NCBI RefSeq assembly: GCF_009258225.1
Contig: NZ_CP043617.1
Coordinates: forward strand, 1,736,001 to 1,800,000
Source of the DNA: Sulfurimonas lithotrophica
GTDB taxonomy: Bacteria > Campylobacterota > Campylobacteria > Campylobacterales > Sulfurimonadaceae
Direction of reading: 5' to 3'
DNA length: 64,000 nt
How positions within the stretch are numbered: the stretch's first letter is position 1; every line of letters begins with the position of its first letter. The notes under the pieces were generated by a model. The model ran no database searches, was not told the DNA's origin, and worked only from the letters and a program-made list of their open reading frames with translations. Both the position numbers and the translations under genes were made by a program. Positions 8,802 to 17,634 of this stretch are shown here, in pieces.

Positions 8802-9863
8802 TTGCTATATTGGCTATACGAAACCTTTAATATCAACCTACTTGGATACATAACTATACGTGCCGGTGTATCTTTTTTTCTTGCTCTGTTTTTTGTCCTT
8901 TATTTTATGCCAAAATTCATCCGCTGGGCTCAAAAAACATCAAGTACCCAACCGATTAACGGCTGGGCACCTGAGCGTCATCAAGCTAAAGCATCTACCC
9001 CTACTATGGGTGGTATAGTTTTTATATCTGCTACCGTATTGGCATCTGTATTAACTATCGATTTTGCAAACCTCTACACTATCGGGGCATTGCTGACACT
9101 TATACTTTTTTCGCTTATAGGTTTTCAAGACGACTATGCAAAAATAAAAAAGAATGAAAACTTAGCAGGACTAAAAGCCAGAACAAAACTTCTTTTACAA
9201 ATAATATCTGCTCTTGTTATCGCTTGTTTCTTATGTCTTTTCGTCAACTTTAACACGGAGTTGTATATTCCCTTTATAAAAACACCAGTAATGGATATGG
9301 GTAGTTATTCCATAGTCTTATGGATTATAGTAATCATAGCCGCTTCAAATGCGGTAAACCTTACCGATGGACTTGACGGACTTGCAACCGTACCTTCAAT
9401 AACCGCTCTTTCAAGTTTTAGCATCATCATCTATATAACCGGACATGCCAAAATAAGCGAATATCTTTTACTGCCAAACTTTCAAGTTGGAGAAGTCACT
9501 ATAATCTCAACTGCACTTATGGGTGCGTTGACAGGTTTTTTATGGCATAACTGCCATCCTGCGGAAGTCTTTATGGGTGATAGCGGTTCACTCACAATCG
9601 GAGCATTTTTAGGTTACTTGGCAATTATTTCTAAGAGTGAAATCTTACTACTTCTGATAGGCTCTATTTTTGTTATAGAGACTCTTTCCGTAATCCTTCA
9701 AGTGGGAAGTTATAAACTGCGTAAAAAAAGAGTCTTTTTAATGGCACCTATTCATCATCACTTTGAGATGAAAAACTGGGCTGAAAATAAGATTATCGTT
9801 AGGTTTTGGATAATATCGGTTTTATCCAATTTGATTGCACTGATTACATTAAAGATTCGTTGA
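8802..9863 (+). CDS. mraY: Phospho-N-acetylmuramoyl-pentapeptide-transferase
   Basis: A 353-residue, roughly ten-helix membrane enzyme that transfers phospho-MurNAc-pentapeptide to undecaprenyl phosphate (lipid I synthesis). Signatures are the cytosolic loop PTMGGIVFI, FQDDYAKIKK, AVNLTDGLDGLATVP, MGDSGSLTIG and APIHHHFEMKNWAENKI. The start is a TTG codon, with a GGA-type ribosome-binding site about ten bases upstream. The stop overlaps the murD start (TGATG), so the two are coupled. Confidence 0.96.
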   Translation: MLYWLYETFNINLLGYITIRAGVSFFLALFFVLYFMPKFIRWAQKTSSTQPINGWAPERHQAKASTPTMGGIVFISATVLASVLTIDFANLYTIGALLTLILFSLIGFQDDYAKIKKNENLAGLKARTKLLLQIISALVIACFLCLFVNFNTELYIPFIKTPVMDMGSYSIVLWIIVIIAASNAVNLTDGLDGLATVPSITALSSFSIIIYITGHAKISEYLLLPNFQVGEVTIISTALMGALTGFLWHNCHPAEVFMGDSGSLTIGAFLGYLAIISKSEILLLLIGSIFVIETLSVILQVGSYKLRKKRVFLMAPIHHHFEMKNWAENKIIVRFWIISVLSNLIALITLKIR

Positions 9864-11068
9864 TGCAACAAAAAAGAGTCTCACTTTTTGGATACGGCGG
9901 TACTACCCGCTCTTTAACAAAGCTTTTTCCATCTGCCGTTTTTTATGATGACAAATGTAATAAACCATTTAAAGATGAAGATGGATTTCAAATCCGTCCT
10001 GCTTTGGAGTTTGATGAAAACTACTCGGACTTAGAGATACCAAGTCCGGGGATTCCGCCTTTTAACCAACTTATAAAAAAAGCTAAAAATATTCAAAGCG
10101 AGTATGATATTTTTTCAGATACAAAAGCTTTAAAAATCTGGATAAGCGGTACAAACGGCAAAACAACGACTACACAGATGATGCAGCATCTACTAGAGTC
10201 CAAAAATAGCGTAGCAGGCGGAAATATAGGCACACCTTTGGCAGACTTAGATACAGATGCAAAGATATGGATTTTAGAGACCAGCTCTTTTACAATGCAC
10301 TATACAAATAAAGCTACTCCAAATATATACGTACTTCTGCCTATAAAACCAGACCATTTAAGCTGGCACGGCAGTCTTGAAGAATATGAAAAGTCCAAGC
10401 TAAAACCTATAAAAGAGATGAAAGAAGGCGAAGTCGCAATCATCCCTAAAAAGTATAAAGATGTAAAAACAGCTGCTCATATAATCAGCTACGAAAACGG
10501 TAATGATTTAGCAAAATATTTTGATATAGATGCAAAAAAGGTAAAATTTGAAGGTGCTTTTTTAGTAGATGCTTTGCTTGCTATGGCAGTTGATAAGATA
10601 CTTTTTGACAGAGTTGATTATGAGAAGATAAACAGTTTTGAACTTGACCCTCACAGACAAGAAGAACTTAGAGATTCAAAAAACAGACTTTGGGTAAACG
10701 ATACAAAAGCTACAAATATAGATGCTACAGTAGCTGCTTTAGATAGATATAAAGACTCTTTTGTGCATCTGATACTCGGCGGTGACGATAAAGGTGTTGA
10801 GTTAAATGAACTTTTTGTGGCTTTAAAAAACTACAATGTAAAAATTTACAATATCGGTTCAAACAAAGACAAACTCTCAAAACTGGCAGAAGAATACGGC
10901 ATAGACTTTGTTAAATGTAAAAACTTGCTAGATGCAGTAGATAAAATAAACGCGGATTTAACACAAACCCAAATTGCCCTGCTATCACCTGCTGCCGCTT
11001 CACTTGATGAGTACAACTCATATGCCCATAGGGGAAATGAGTTTAAAGAAGCCGTCGGTAAATTATAA
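9863..11068 (+). CDS. murD: UDP-N-acetylmuramoyl-L-alanine--D-glutamate ligase
   Basis: A Mur ligase of 401 residues from the chosen start, adding D-Glu to UDP-MurNAc-L-Ala. The frame is open 57 bases further upstream, but the ATG at 9863 overlaps the mraY stop and opens directly into the Rossmann-like VSLFGYGGTTRSL, so it is preferred. The ATP loop is ISGTNGKTTTTQMM. Later motifs are LLPIKPDHLSWHGS, LDPHRQEELR and WVNDTKATN. It is shorter than E. coli MurD, as is usual in this phylum. Confidence 0.93.
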   Translation: MQQKRVSLFGYGGTTRSLTKLFPSAVFYDDKCNKPFKDEDGFQIRPALEFDENYSDLEIPSPGIPPFNQLIKKAKNIQSEYDIFSDTKALKIWISGTNGKTTTTQMMQHLLESKNSVAGGNIGTPLADLDTDAKIWILETSSFTMHYTNKATPNIYVLLPIKPDHLSWHGSLEEYEKSKLKPIKEMKEGEVAIIPKKYKDVKTAAHIISYENGNDLAKYFDIDAKKVKFEGAFLVDALLAMAVDKILFDRVDYEKINSFELDPHRQEELRDSKNRLWVNDTKATNIDATVAALDRYKDSFVHLILGGDDKGVELNELFVALKNYNVKIYNIGSNKDKLSKLAEEYGIDFVKCKNLLDAVDKINADLTQTQIALLSPAAASLDEYNSYAHRGNEFKEAVGKL

Positions 11069-11069
11069 A

Positions 11070-11627
11070 ATGACAAAAATCGCCATACTTGCTTCACATA
11101 ACGGAAGCGGATTTGATACACTTTATAAAAATGCAAAAGAGTTAAATATATCTATAGAGTTGCTAATATCCAACAATTCAGACTCAAATGCGATTCAAAA
11201 AGCAAAAAACAGAGACATTGAGAACTATGTTGTAAATTCTAAAACCGACGATAATCCCGATGCAAAGATTTACGAGCTTATTAAAAATAAAGACTGCACG
11301 TTCGTATATCTCTCAGGTTATATGAAAAAAATATCTGAGGAGATTACAAACAGTTTTAAAGTTATAAATTCACATCCTGCCCTGCTTCCAAAATACGGAG
11401 GGAAAGGGATGTATGGACACTATGTACATGAAGCCGTTATAAAAAACAACGAAAAGGTAAGCGGATGCACACTCCACTTCGTAAACGAAGTATATGACGA
11501 CGGTGAGATAATACTGCAAAAACAGATACCTGTAGATGCAGATGATACGGCAATTTCTCTTGAATCAAAAATAAAAGAGTTAGAGTCTCAAACTATCGTA
11601 GAGGGTTTTAAAAGATGTTTGAAGTAG
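11070..11627 (+). CDS. purN: Phosphoribosylglycinamide formyltransferase
   Basis: A formyl transferase of 185 residues (from the ATG one base after the murD stop) that makes formyl-GAR in purine synthesis using 10-formyl-THF. Diagnostic features are the N-terminal IAILASHNGSGFDTL and the catalytic region KVINSHPALLPKYGGKGMYG, where Asn and His act. The GCTLHFVNEVYDDGEIILQ segment carries the catalytic Asp. A longer frame reaches back to 10974 inside murD and is not credible. It overlaps the next gene by 13 bases. Confidence 0.93.
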   Translation: MTKIAILASHNGSGFDTLYKNAKELNISIELLISNNSDSNAIQKAKNRDIENYVVNSKTDDNPDAKIYELIKNKDCTFVYLSGYMKKISEEITNSFKVINSHPALLPKYGGKGMYGHYVHEAVIKNNEKVSGCTLHFVNEVYDDGEIILQKQIPVDADDTAISLESKIKELESQTIVEGFKRCLK

Positions 11628-12214
11628 CCGAGTATATAGGGATAGTTGCATTTGCAATGAGTGGTTTTTTTGTAGCAACTCGTGCTAAACTTGATCTGCT
11701 TGGCATTTTAATATCTACATTTTTAACGGCTCTGGGCGGTGGAATAATCCGTGATATCTCCGTAGATACTACACCTTTTACATTTTCACATAACTATCCC
11801 GGGATTATGGTTTTAAGCGTAATGATTTTAATGATTTTATTTAAATTTCACAAACGTAACTCTTTTGAGAATAAATCATACTTTATCTTAAGTGATTCTA
11901 TCGGACTAATTTCTTTTAGCATCAGCGGTGCAATCATCGCTATAGAACATAACCTGAATTTTACCGGTGTTCTTGCAATCTCTTTTATAACCGCAGTTGG
12001 CGGAGGGATTGTCAGAGATGTGATTTTAAACGAAGTACCTTTTGTATTTAAAACGGGGTTTTACGGTACTGTCGCATTGCTGATGGCTATATGTGTGTAT
12101 GTTTTAAATATCTTTGATTTTATAAACATTGTGACTCTGTCTTTATTGTTTATACTAGGGGTTGTTTTAAGACTTATAGCTTTTTATAAAAAATGGTCGA
12201 TTCCATTAAAATAA
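11615..12214 (+). CDS. TRIC-type (YadS/UPF0126) membrane channel protein
   Basis: A 199-residue protein with seven predicted helices and an internal duplication. Each half carries a glycine-rich TALGGGIIRDI or TAVGGGIVRDV motif, the signature of prokaryotic trimeric intracellular cation channels (PF03458). It probably conducts cations across the inner membrane, though the physiological role in bacteria is poorly defined. It overlaps the purN 3' end, so it belongs to the mraY-murD-purN run. No terminator is evident before the tRNA genes. Confidence 0.85.
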   Translation: MFEVAEYIGIVAFAMSGFFVATRAKLDLLGILISTFLTALGGGIIRDISVDTTPFTFSHNYPGIMVLSVMILMILFKFHKRNSFENKSYFILSDSIGLISFSISGAIIAIEHNLNFTGVLAISFITAVGGGIVRDVILNEVPFVFKTGFYGTVALLMAICVYVLNIFDFINIVTLSLLFILGVVLRLIAFYKKWSIPLK

Positions 12215-12247
12215 AACTCTATAAGCTAATATTCAGCCCTTAGAGTA

Positions 12248-12253
12248 TATAAT
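12248..12253 (+). promoter_or_regulatory. -10 element of the tRNA-Phe genes
   Basis: A perfect TATAAT lies 18 bases before the first tRNA-Phe. No -35 consensus is apparent, which fits the known sigma70 promoters of this phylum. It is a plausible start for a transcript carrying both tRNA copies. Confidence 0.5.
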
Positions 12254-12270
12254 TTCGACCTTTAAAAGAT

Positions 12271-12346
12271 GGCCTGTTAGCTCAGTCGGTAGAGCAAATG
12301 ACTGAAAATCATTGTGTCCTTGGTTCGATTCCGAGACAGGCCACCA
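12271..12346 (+). tRNA. tRNA-Phe (GAA), copy 1
   Basis: A 76-nt cloverleaf with encoded CCA. The acceptor GGCCTGT pairs with ACAGGCC, the anticodon stem AATGA/TCATT encloses loop CTGAAAA (anticodon GAA), and the T arm is GTTCGATTC-like. It is identical over its full length to the copy 98 bases downstream. Confidence 0.97.
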
Positions 12347-12368
12347 CTTTTAAACTTCTTCTTACAAT

Positions 12369-12444
12369 GGCCTGTTAGCTCAGTCGGTAGAGCAAATGAC
12401 TGAAAATCATTGTGTCCTTGGTTCGATTCCGAGACAGGCCACCA
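12369..12444 (+). tRNA. tRNA-Phe (GAA), copy 2
   Basis: An exact duplicate of the tRNA-Phe at 12271, including the encoded CCA. The spacer is only 22 bases and shows no separate promoter, so both are probably cut from one precursor. The bases after both copies begin ACTT..., hinting that the duplicated unit extended slightly past the tRNA. Confidence 0.97.
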
Positions 12445-12452
12445 CTTAAAAA

Positions 12453-13112
12453 CTAATCAAAAATTTCAACTATATCATCCAAACTTTGTCTGCTCTTAAC
12501 ATTTTGTTCGTTTTTTCTATATCCAAAAGCAACCATCACGGATACTCCAAATTCATTTGTATCTAAGCCTAGCTCTTTTGTCAAAAACTCTTCAGCTTTT
12601 TGTGCTTTAAAACCTTCAATAGGACATGAATCTATACCCATATATGCCGCACCGCTCATCATATTTGCCATAGCTATATACGTCTGCTTGGATGCCCAGT
12701 CAAATATAGCCCTGTCATTCTCTAGTAAATTAAAATCTTCTTTTTGAAACTTTTCATAAAACTGTCCTCTCATTTGTACTGCATCTGCAGGTAGTTTATG
12801 TATATCTTTCATCATATGTTGAATATAGTCGCTATTATAAATCATCCCTCTTTTCTTTCTTGCTAAAATGATTACAAAATGACTGGCAGTAGGTAGAGTG
12901 CCTTGAGCACCCCAAGTAAACTCTTTTATTTTCTCACGTAATGCTTTGTTTTGTATAACCAAAAACTTCCACGGCTCAAACCCAAATGAGCTTGGACTAA
13001 GTCGCCCTATCTCTAAGATATCGTTAAAATCTTTTTCACTTATTTTTTTAGTGTAATCAAACTCTTTGCAAGCATGTCTTAACATCATCGCATCTAAAAA
13101 CTTATTTTCCAT
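12453..13112 (-). CDS. NAD(P)H-dependent nitroreductase-family flavoprotein
   Basis: A nitroreductase-fold FMN enzyme of 219 residues. The N-terminal RHACKEFD and the FMN-binding LSPSSFGFEPWKFLVIQN are typical of the NfsB/YodC branch. C-terminal FGYRKN closes the family pattern. A frame extending to 13157 exists, but the ATG at 13112 has a GGAG ribosome-binding site eight bases upstream and gives the expected N terminus. The substrate cannot be told from sequence. It converges on the tRNA-Phe pair. Confidence 0.85.
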   Translation of the reverse strand: MENKFLDAMMLRHACKEFDYTKKISEKDFNDILEIGRLSPSSFGFEPWKFLVIQNKALREKIKEFTWGAQGTLPTASHFVIILARKKRGMIYNSDYIQHMMKDIHKLPADAVQMRGQFYEKFQKEDFNLLENDRAIFDWASKQTYIAMANMMSGAAYMGIDSCPIEGFKAQKAEEFLTKELGLDTNEFGVSVMVAFGYRKNEQNVKSRQSLDDIVEIFD

Positions 13113-13219
13113 AATAAACTCCATATAATAAAATTTAATTTTATCACTATTTTTCAAATAAGTTCATTTAGGTACTTTTTTTGCTAGTTTTTTATATATT
13201 ACATTTATTGGAGAGATTT

Positions 13220-13600
13220 ATGGAGTATCAAAAAGTAGATATCAATAATCCTGATGCACTGATTATTGAGGAGCTTGAAAAAGAATTTAACTTTGAACAA
13301 TATGACTTGGATGAAAAAGACATACTAAGAACAATCAAAATAAACCGCCTTTTAAAAAGATACAAAGACGTGTTTGAGAGAGAATTTGCTTTAGAGACTT
13401 TTTATGTCATAGCCAGAGCTACACCGATTAATCTAACTTCGGTTTTTCAAATCATAAACCTTGATAAGAAGAACTTTCTTGATCTTATAAAAGAGTTGAG
13501 ATACTTTGAACTAATAGACATAGATGCAGACAATGTAATAGAACTTACAAAAAAAGGGAAACAATACGCACAAGAATTAGGCGTAGATATCTTTTTATAA
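13220..13600 (+). CDS. Small winged-helix-like protein of unknown function
   Basis: A 126-residue soluble protein starting at an ATG preceded by GGAGAG. The C-terminal half (about residues 55-120) has the helix-helix-helix-beta hairpin pattern of a winged-helix domain: ETFYVIARATPINLTSVFQIINLDKKNFLDLIKELRYFE, then a hydrophobic wing IDIDADNVIELTKKGK. It may be a transcription-factor-like or protein-binding module. No known family was recognised with confidence. Confidence 0.6.
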   Translation: MEYQKVDINNPDALIIEELEKEFNFEQYDLDEKDILRTIKINRLLKRYKDVFEREFALETFYVIARATPINLTSVFQIINLDKKNFLDLIKELRYFELIDIDADNVIELTKKGKQYAQELGVDIFL

Positions 13601-13743
13601 TAATTTTTAAACACATATATCCACTACAATAAATTATGCACAATGTAAAATATCTGCAAATTACATATTTATGACAATATCTAAAATTTATTTTAGTATA
13701 AATACGTAAAATACGAAAAAATTTTACAAAAAGCAGAAAAAAA

Positions 13744-15600
13744 GTGGAACAAAACAAAATCGGCTCTAAACAAAAGATTATAATCTCCCTTATTTTAATC
13801 TTTTCATTCTTTTTTATAGCTATGATAATCAGTACGACCGTCAATTTTAGAGACTATGGTTTAAAACATGCTGAAGAAAAAGCAGAACTTACGGCAGAAG
13901 TTTTAAAGACGGGTCTTACATCTCATATGGTTAACGGTATGATGGATCACAGAGAGTTCTTTTTAAACGAGATAGGAAACCTGCATAATATAAGCGAACT
14001 TTGGGTAGCTCGCTCACCTACGGTTATTAAACAATACGGTGAAGGTTTTAACAACGAAACCCCAAGGGACAATATTGATAAAAGGGTACTTCTAAGCGGA
14101 GAAAAAAAGTCAATAACTACGGAAACTCCAAGCAAAAGTTTTTTACGCGTAACTATACCTTTTGTTGCATCCGAGTATGGAAACCCAAACTGTATGCAGT
14201 GCCATAACGCTAAAGAGGGGGAAGTCCTAGGTGTTGTAAGTATGATTATGGATACTACGGATATTCGCAGCAGCAGTTTCAAAACCATACTTTACAATGT
14301 TGCAATAACCTTTTTGGTAATTATCCTTGTTTTTATCGTAATCAACAGATTTATAAAACCGTATGTCAGTATTTTTTACTCCATTAAAAATGTTATGCAT
14401 GAGACATATAGAGGAAATTACGGAGCCAGAGTTAAAGTATATGCCAATCAAGAAAGCAGTTCGGTTGCAAGACTGTTAAACGAGATGCTTCAAAAACTTC
14501 AAACTACATTTGAAGAGTTGGACAAAAAAGTATATATATTCATAAAAAACAAAAACTATGTAAAAGACAGCGACCCGCTTAAAAATATTAACGATACTAT
14601 AGATAGATTATCGGATATTTACAAGTTCAAACAGACTATAGAAAACGATAAAGAGTTAAACGATATATATAGCAGAATTGCATTTATACTAAAAGAGAAA
14701 TTTAAACTCGATGATTTTACTATGACCGAACTAGATGTTGTAAACAAAACAAAAAAAATTGTATATACCGAGAAAAAATACAGTTGTGATATATTAAACG
14801 GAGAGTGCCGTGCAGACAGGATACATGCCAGTGTGGATTCGAGCATATTTCCTGCATCTTGTGAGAGATATTACGGCGAAGACGGAAGCGAACATATATG
14901 TACACCGTACAGCATCTCAAATGATTTAACCTTAATCTTGACTATTGTAACGACAAACAAAAACGATACGGATAGGGTAAGAGCTATTATGAGTGATATA
15001 GAAGACTATATCACTACGGCAAGACCTGCTATAGTAAGCAAGAAACTGATGCAGATTTTAAACACTATGGCAAGAGTTGACCAACTAACGGGAATGTATA
15101 ACCGTAAGTTTTTAGATGAGTTTGTAGATGTTTCTATCCCTCAGGCTCTGCGTGCAAAAACAAGCTATGCCGTTTTAATGATAGATATAGATTATTTCAA
15201 AATGATTAACGATACATACGGTCACGATATCGGGGATGAGGCTATAAGGGTAGTATCTAAAGTTATAAAAGACCAGATAAGAAAATCGGACATAGCTATC
15301 AGATACGGCGGGGAAGAGTTTTTGGCACTTTTATACAACTGCGACAAAGAGAATATTTTAAAAATTGCAGAAGCAATTAGAATAGAGTTCTCAAAACAAA
15401 AAATCCAAGCCAACGGCGAGACGTTTTCTAAAACCCTAAGTATCGGTTGTTCCCAGTTTCCGCAAGACAGTGAGAGTATTTGGAAGTGTATAAAATTTGC
15501 AGATATCTCTTTATATAAAGCAAAACGAGACGGAAGAAATCAAGTTATAATGTTTGATAAAGAGATGCTAAATGAATCGGATTTAGGTGATAGTTTTTAA
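13744..15600 (+). CDS. Membrane diguanylate cyclase with haem-binding DUF3365 sensor
   Basis: A 618-residue c-di-GMP synthase that starts at GTG. Helix TM1 (about 12-33) and TM2 (about 180-205) frame a periplasmic Tll0287-like DUF3365 domain with a covalent haem motif, CMQCH at residues 150-154, so it is a probable redox or gas sensor. A HAMP-like linker follows. Next is a cytosolic region with four Cys at about 348-390 and a C-terminal GGDEF domain with RYGGEEF. The product-inhibition I-site RKSD sits five residues before GGEEF. It should be catalytically active. Confidence 0.88.
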   Translation: MEQNKIGSKQKIIISLILIFSFFFIAMIISTTVNFRDYGLKHAEEKAELTAEVLKTGLTSHMVNGMMDHREFFLNEIGNLHNISELWVARSPTVIKQYGEGFNNETPRDNIDKRVLLSGEKKSITTETPSKSFLRVTIPFVASEYGNPNCMQCHNAKEGEVLGVVSMIMDTTDIRSSSFKTILYNVAITFLVIILVFIVINRFIKPYVSIFYSIKNVMHETYRGNYGARVKVYANQESSSVARLLNEMLQKLQTTFEELDKKVYIFIKNKNYVKDSDPLKNINDTIDRLSDIYKFKQTIENDKELNDIYSRIAFILKEKFKLDDFTMTELDVVNKTKKIVYTEKKYSCDILNGECRADRIHASVDSSIFPASCERYYGEDGSEHICTPYSISNDLTLILTIVTTNKNDTDRVRAIMSDIEDYITTARPAIVSKKLMQILNTMARVDQLTGMYNRKFLDEFVDVSIPQALRAKTSYAVLMIDIDYFKMINDTYGHDIGDEAIRVVSKVIKDQIRKSDIAIRYGGEEFLALLYNCDKENILKIAEAIRIEFSKQKIQANGETFSKTLSIGCSQFPQDSESIWKCIKFADISLYKAKRDGRNQVIMFDKEMLNESDLGDSF

Positions 15601-15609
15601 ACTATCGCC

Positions 15610-15840
15610 TTAGTTAATAAAAGCAAGTACCTCTTCTACACTTAAAACTTTTCCCGTACTTACCACTTTGCCGTCTATTACAAGTCCCGGTGTACTTACA
15701 ACCTGATACTCCATGATTTTCATCATATCATCCACTTTTTCTATTTGAACAAACTTTCCGCTTTTTGCTACAGCCTCTTTTACAACAGCTTCAAGTTGAT
15801 TACACTTTGCGCATCCGGTTCCTAAAATCTCTATTTTCAT
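15610..15840 (-). CDS. Small thioredoxin-like redox-active disulfide protein
   Basis: A 76-residue thioredoxin-fold protein with the CxxC motif GTGCAKCNQL near residue 11 and a cis-Pro region STPGLVIDG. It matches the small redox-active disulfide protein 2 family. It is the last gene of the arsR-arsC-permease run. In that context it probably supplies electrons to, or regulates, the permease or arsenate reductase. Nine bases separate it from the permease stop. Confidence 0.85.
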   Translation of the reverse strand: MKIEILGTGCAKCNQLEAVVKEAVAKSGKFVQIEKVDDMMKIMEYQVVSTPGLVIDGKVVSTGKVLSVEEVLAFIN

Positions 15841-15849
15841 TTTTTCTCC

Positions 15850-16794
15850 TTATAAAATTATGTTAAATATATAACCTATTGCTATTATCCCAAAGCCGAC
15901 TATCCCAAAAAATACAGCTATTAGTTTTAGAGAGATTATCTTTTTTAGTATCAAGGCTTCAGGAAGACTAAGTGCGGTAACCGCCATCATAAAACTTAGT
16001 GCAGTTCCAAGAAGCATCCCTTTGCTTGTCAAAACCTCAACAAGTGGCATAACACCTGCCGCATTTGAGTACATAGGTATCCCCATAAGTACGGCTATTA
16101 TAACTGCAAAAGGGTTACCCTCCCCTGTATATGACGCTATAAAATCAGTAGGTATATAGCCGTGTATCCAAGCACCCACGCCAACACCGAGCATCACATA
16201 GATATATATCTTTTTAAAAATATCTAAAGTATAACTCCATGCCTCTTTGCATCTGTCTTTAAATGTAAGTTTTACCAAATCCGCTTCAAGTTCTGCATCT
16301 ATAGGTTTTACATCGAGTAATATCTCTTTTTGCATACCCAACTTCTCTATAAGCATACCGCCAAAAATAGCTACACTTAAACCAAAAACTATATATATCA
16401 AAGTTATTTTAAAACCAAAAATTCCAAAAAGCATAGCTATCGCTATCTCATTATTCATTGGTGCAGATATAAGATAACTAAATGTTACTCCGATTGGTAT
16501 GCGGGCTTGGATAAAACCTAAAAACAAAGGGATAGCAGAACATGAACAAAATGGTGTCACTATCCCAAACAATGAAGCTGCAACATGACCGTAAAAAGCA
16601 GATTTGCCTTGCAGATGCGCACGTACGTACTCGGTATTTACCCATGTGCGTAAAAACGATACTGCAAAGATTATGGTTATAAGTAAAAACCATATTTTTA
16701 TAGTGTCGTATATAAAAAAGTGCAGTGCATCTGCCAGTTTGCCTTGAAGGTTTAAAGTGTTAAAAACAAAACTATATGAAAATTCATGCCACAC
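15850..16794 (-). CDS. ArsP/DUF318-type permease
   Basis: A 314-residue membrane protein of the PF03773 permease family with about eight helices in two halves. The cysteine-bearing TPFCSCSAIPLFLGFIQARIP motif matches the family, and the second half has GIPMYSNAAGVMPLVEVL. A cytosolic loop lies at about residues 150-185. Homologues export trivalent organoarsenicals, while others have unknown substrates. It immediately follows arsC, which supports an arsenic role. Confidence 0.82.
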   Translation of the reverse strand: MWHEFSYSFVFNTLNLQGKLADALHFFIYDTIKIWFLLITIIFAVSFLRTWVNTEYVRAHLQGKSAFYGHVAASLFGIVTPFCSCSAIPLFLGFIQARIPIGVTFSYLISAPMNNEIAIAMLFGIFGFKITLIYIVFGLSVAIFGGMLIEKLGMQKEILLDVKPIDAELEADLVKLTFKDRCKEAWSYTLDIFKKIYIYVMLGVGVGAWIHGYIPTDFIASYTGEGNPFAVIIAVLMGIPMYSNAAGVMPLVEVLTSKGMLLGTALSFMMAVTALSLPEALILKKIISLKLIAVFFGIVGFGIIAIGYIFNIIL

Positions 16795-17199
16795 TTAGCA
16801 AAGTTCCTCTTTTATAACAGGTAGCAGTTCTTGTTCAATAAGATAAAGAGTTTTTACATACTCCTCTTCTGCCTTTCCGCTTGGGTCTTCGAAACCTACG
16901 TGTATAGTTTTGACCGCTTTTGGAAACATAGGGCAAGTCTCTTTTGCATGGTCACACACAGTTACTACTAAATCAAAAGCAGTGTCTAAAACCGTCTCTA
17001 TAACTTTTGAGTGGTAATCCTCTCTCCACAAACCTCTGTGTTTAAGCAGTGCTTTGGCTGTTGAATTTACACTCCCGCTTGCTTTTACACCTGAACTTTG
17101 TGCATCTACACATTCCCCTAGTTTAGCGTTTATCAAAGCTTCTGCCATAATTGAGCGACAACTGTTTCCTGTACATAAAACCAATACATTTTTTTTCAT
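16795..17199 (-). CDS. arsC: Arsenate reductase, thioredoxin-coupled (LMW-PTP type)
   Basis: A 134-residue enzyme that reduces arsenate to arsenite. The phosphatase loop CTGNSCRS is at residues 9-16, with nucleophilic Cys9 and Arg15. The Cys pair that relays the disulfide is in VTVCDHAKETCPMF, as in the S. aureus pI258 class, so the electron donor is thioredoxin. It overlaps the arsR stop by four bases and abuts the permease. Confidence 0.93.
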   Translation of the reverse strand: MKKNVLVLCTGNSCRSIMAEALINAKLGECVDAQSSGVKASGSVNSTAKALLKHRGLWREDYHSKVIETVLDTAFDLVVTVCDHAKETCPMFPKAVKTIHVGFEDPSGKAEEEYVKTLYLIEQELLPVIKEELC

Positions 17200-17519
17200 A
17201 CTTTACAATCTCCGTTTTGGGATATTTTATTTAACTTCGGTAGTTCTATATCAAGGCATCTTATTTCATTAATTGCCTCTGTTCTAAACTTGTCAAGCGG
17301 ACTTCTTATGGAGTAGTAAGCCCATGTTCCTTTTCTATCTACCCTAATAAAACCTGCATCTTTTAAAATTTTTAGATGCCTAGAGAGGCGTGATTGAATC
17401 ATATTTAGAGAGCTTTGCAAATCACAAACGCAGCACTCGCCGTACTCATCCAAAAAACGTAAAATCAAAACTCTTGTCTCATCATTTAAAGCAGAAGCAC
17501 TTTTTAAAAAAACATCCAA
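17196..17519 (-). CDS. arsR: ArsR-family metalloregulator
   Basis: A 107-residue winged-helix repressor. The classic metal-binding motif of ArsR is present as ECCVCDL at the start of the alpha-3 region (about residues 27-33). The recognition helix is QSRLSRHLKILKDAGFI. Further Cys residues at the C terminus (CLDI, GDCKV) may add As(III) ligands. It is divergent from arsB, with operator-like dyads between them. Confidence 0.92.
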   Translation of the reverse strand: MDVFLKSASALNDETRVLILRFLDEYGECCVCDLQSSLNMIQSRLSRHLKILKDAGFIRVDRKGTWAYYSIRSPLDKFRTEAINEIRCLDIELPKLNKISQNGDCKV

Positions 17520-17550
17520 ACCAAACTCCTTTTGATTTCAAAAGTGTAAC

Positions 17551-17582
17551 ATATTAAAATTAATATATCAATATATCTTGAT
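17551..17582. promoter_or_regulatory. Probable ArsR operator dyads
   Basis: Two adjoining perfect dyads lie between arsR and arsB. They are ATATTAA-AA-TTAATAT (17551-17566) and ATCAA-N6-TTGAT (17567-17582). The second matches the form of the imperfect 12-2-12-type and ATCAA...TTGAT sites bound by ArsR proteins. One site could control both divergent transcripts. Confidence 0.6.
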
Positions 17583-17634
17583 TTAGTGATTTAATTCTGC
17601 TATAGTTCCTTAAAATATTTAGCAGGAGTTTATT

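Noticed and set aside
13947-14288. 113-codon minus-strand frame in the diguanylate cyclase gene
   Set aside because: It is antisense to the DUF3365 region and has no start signal.
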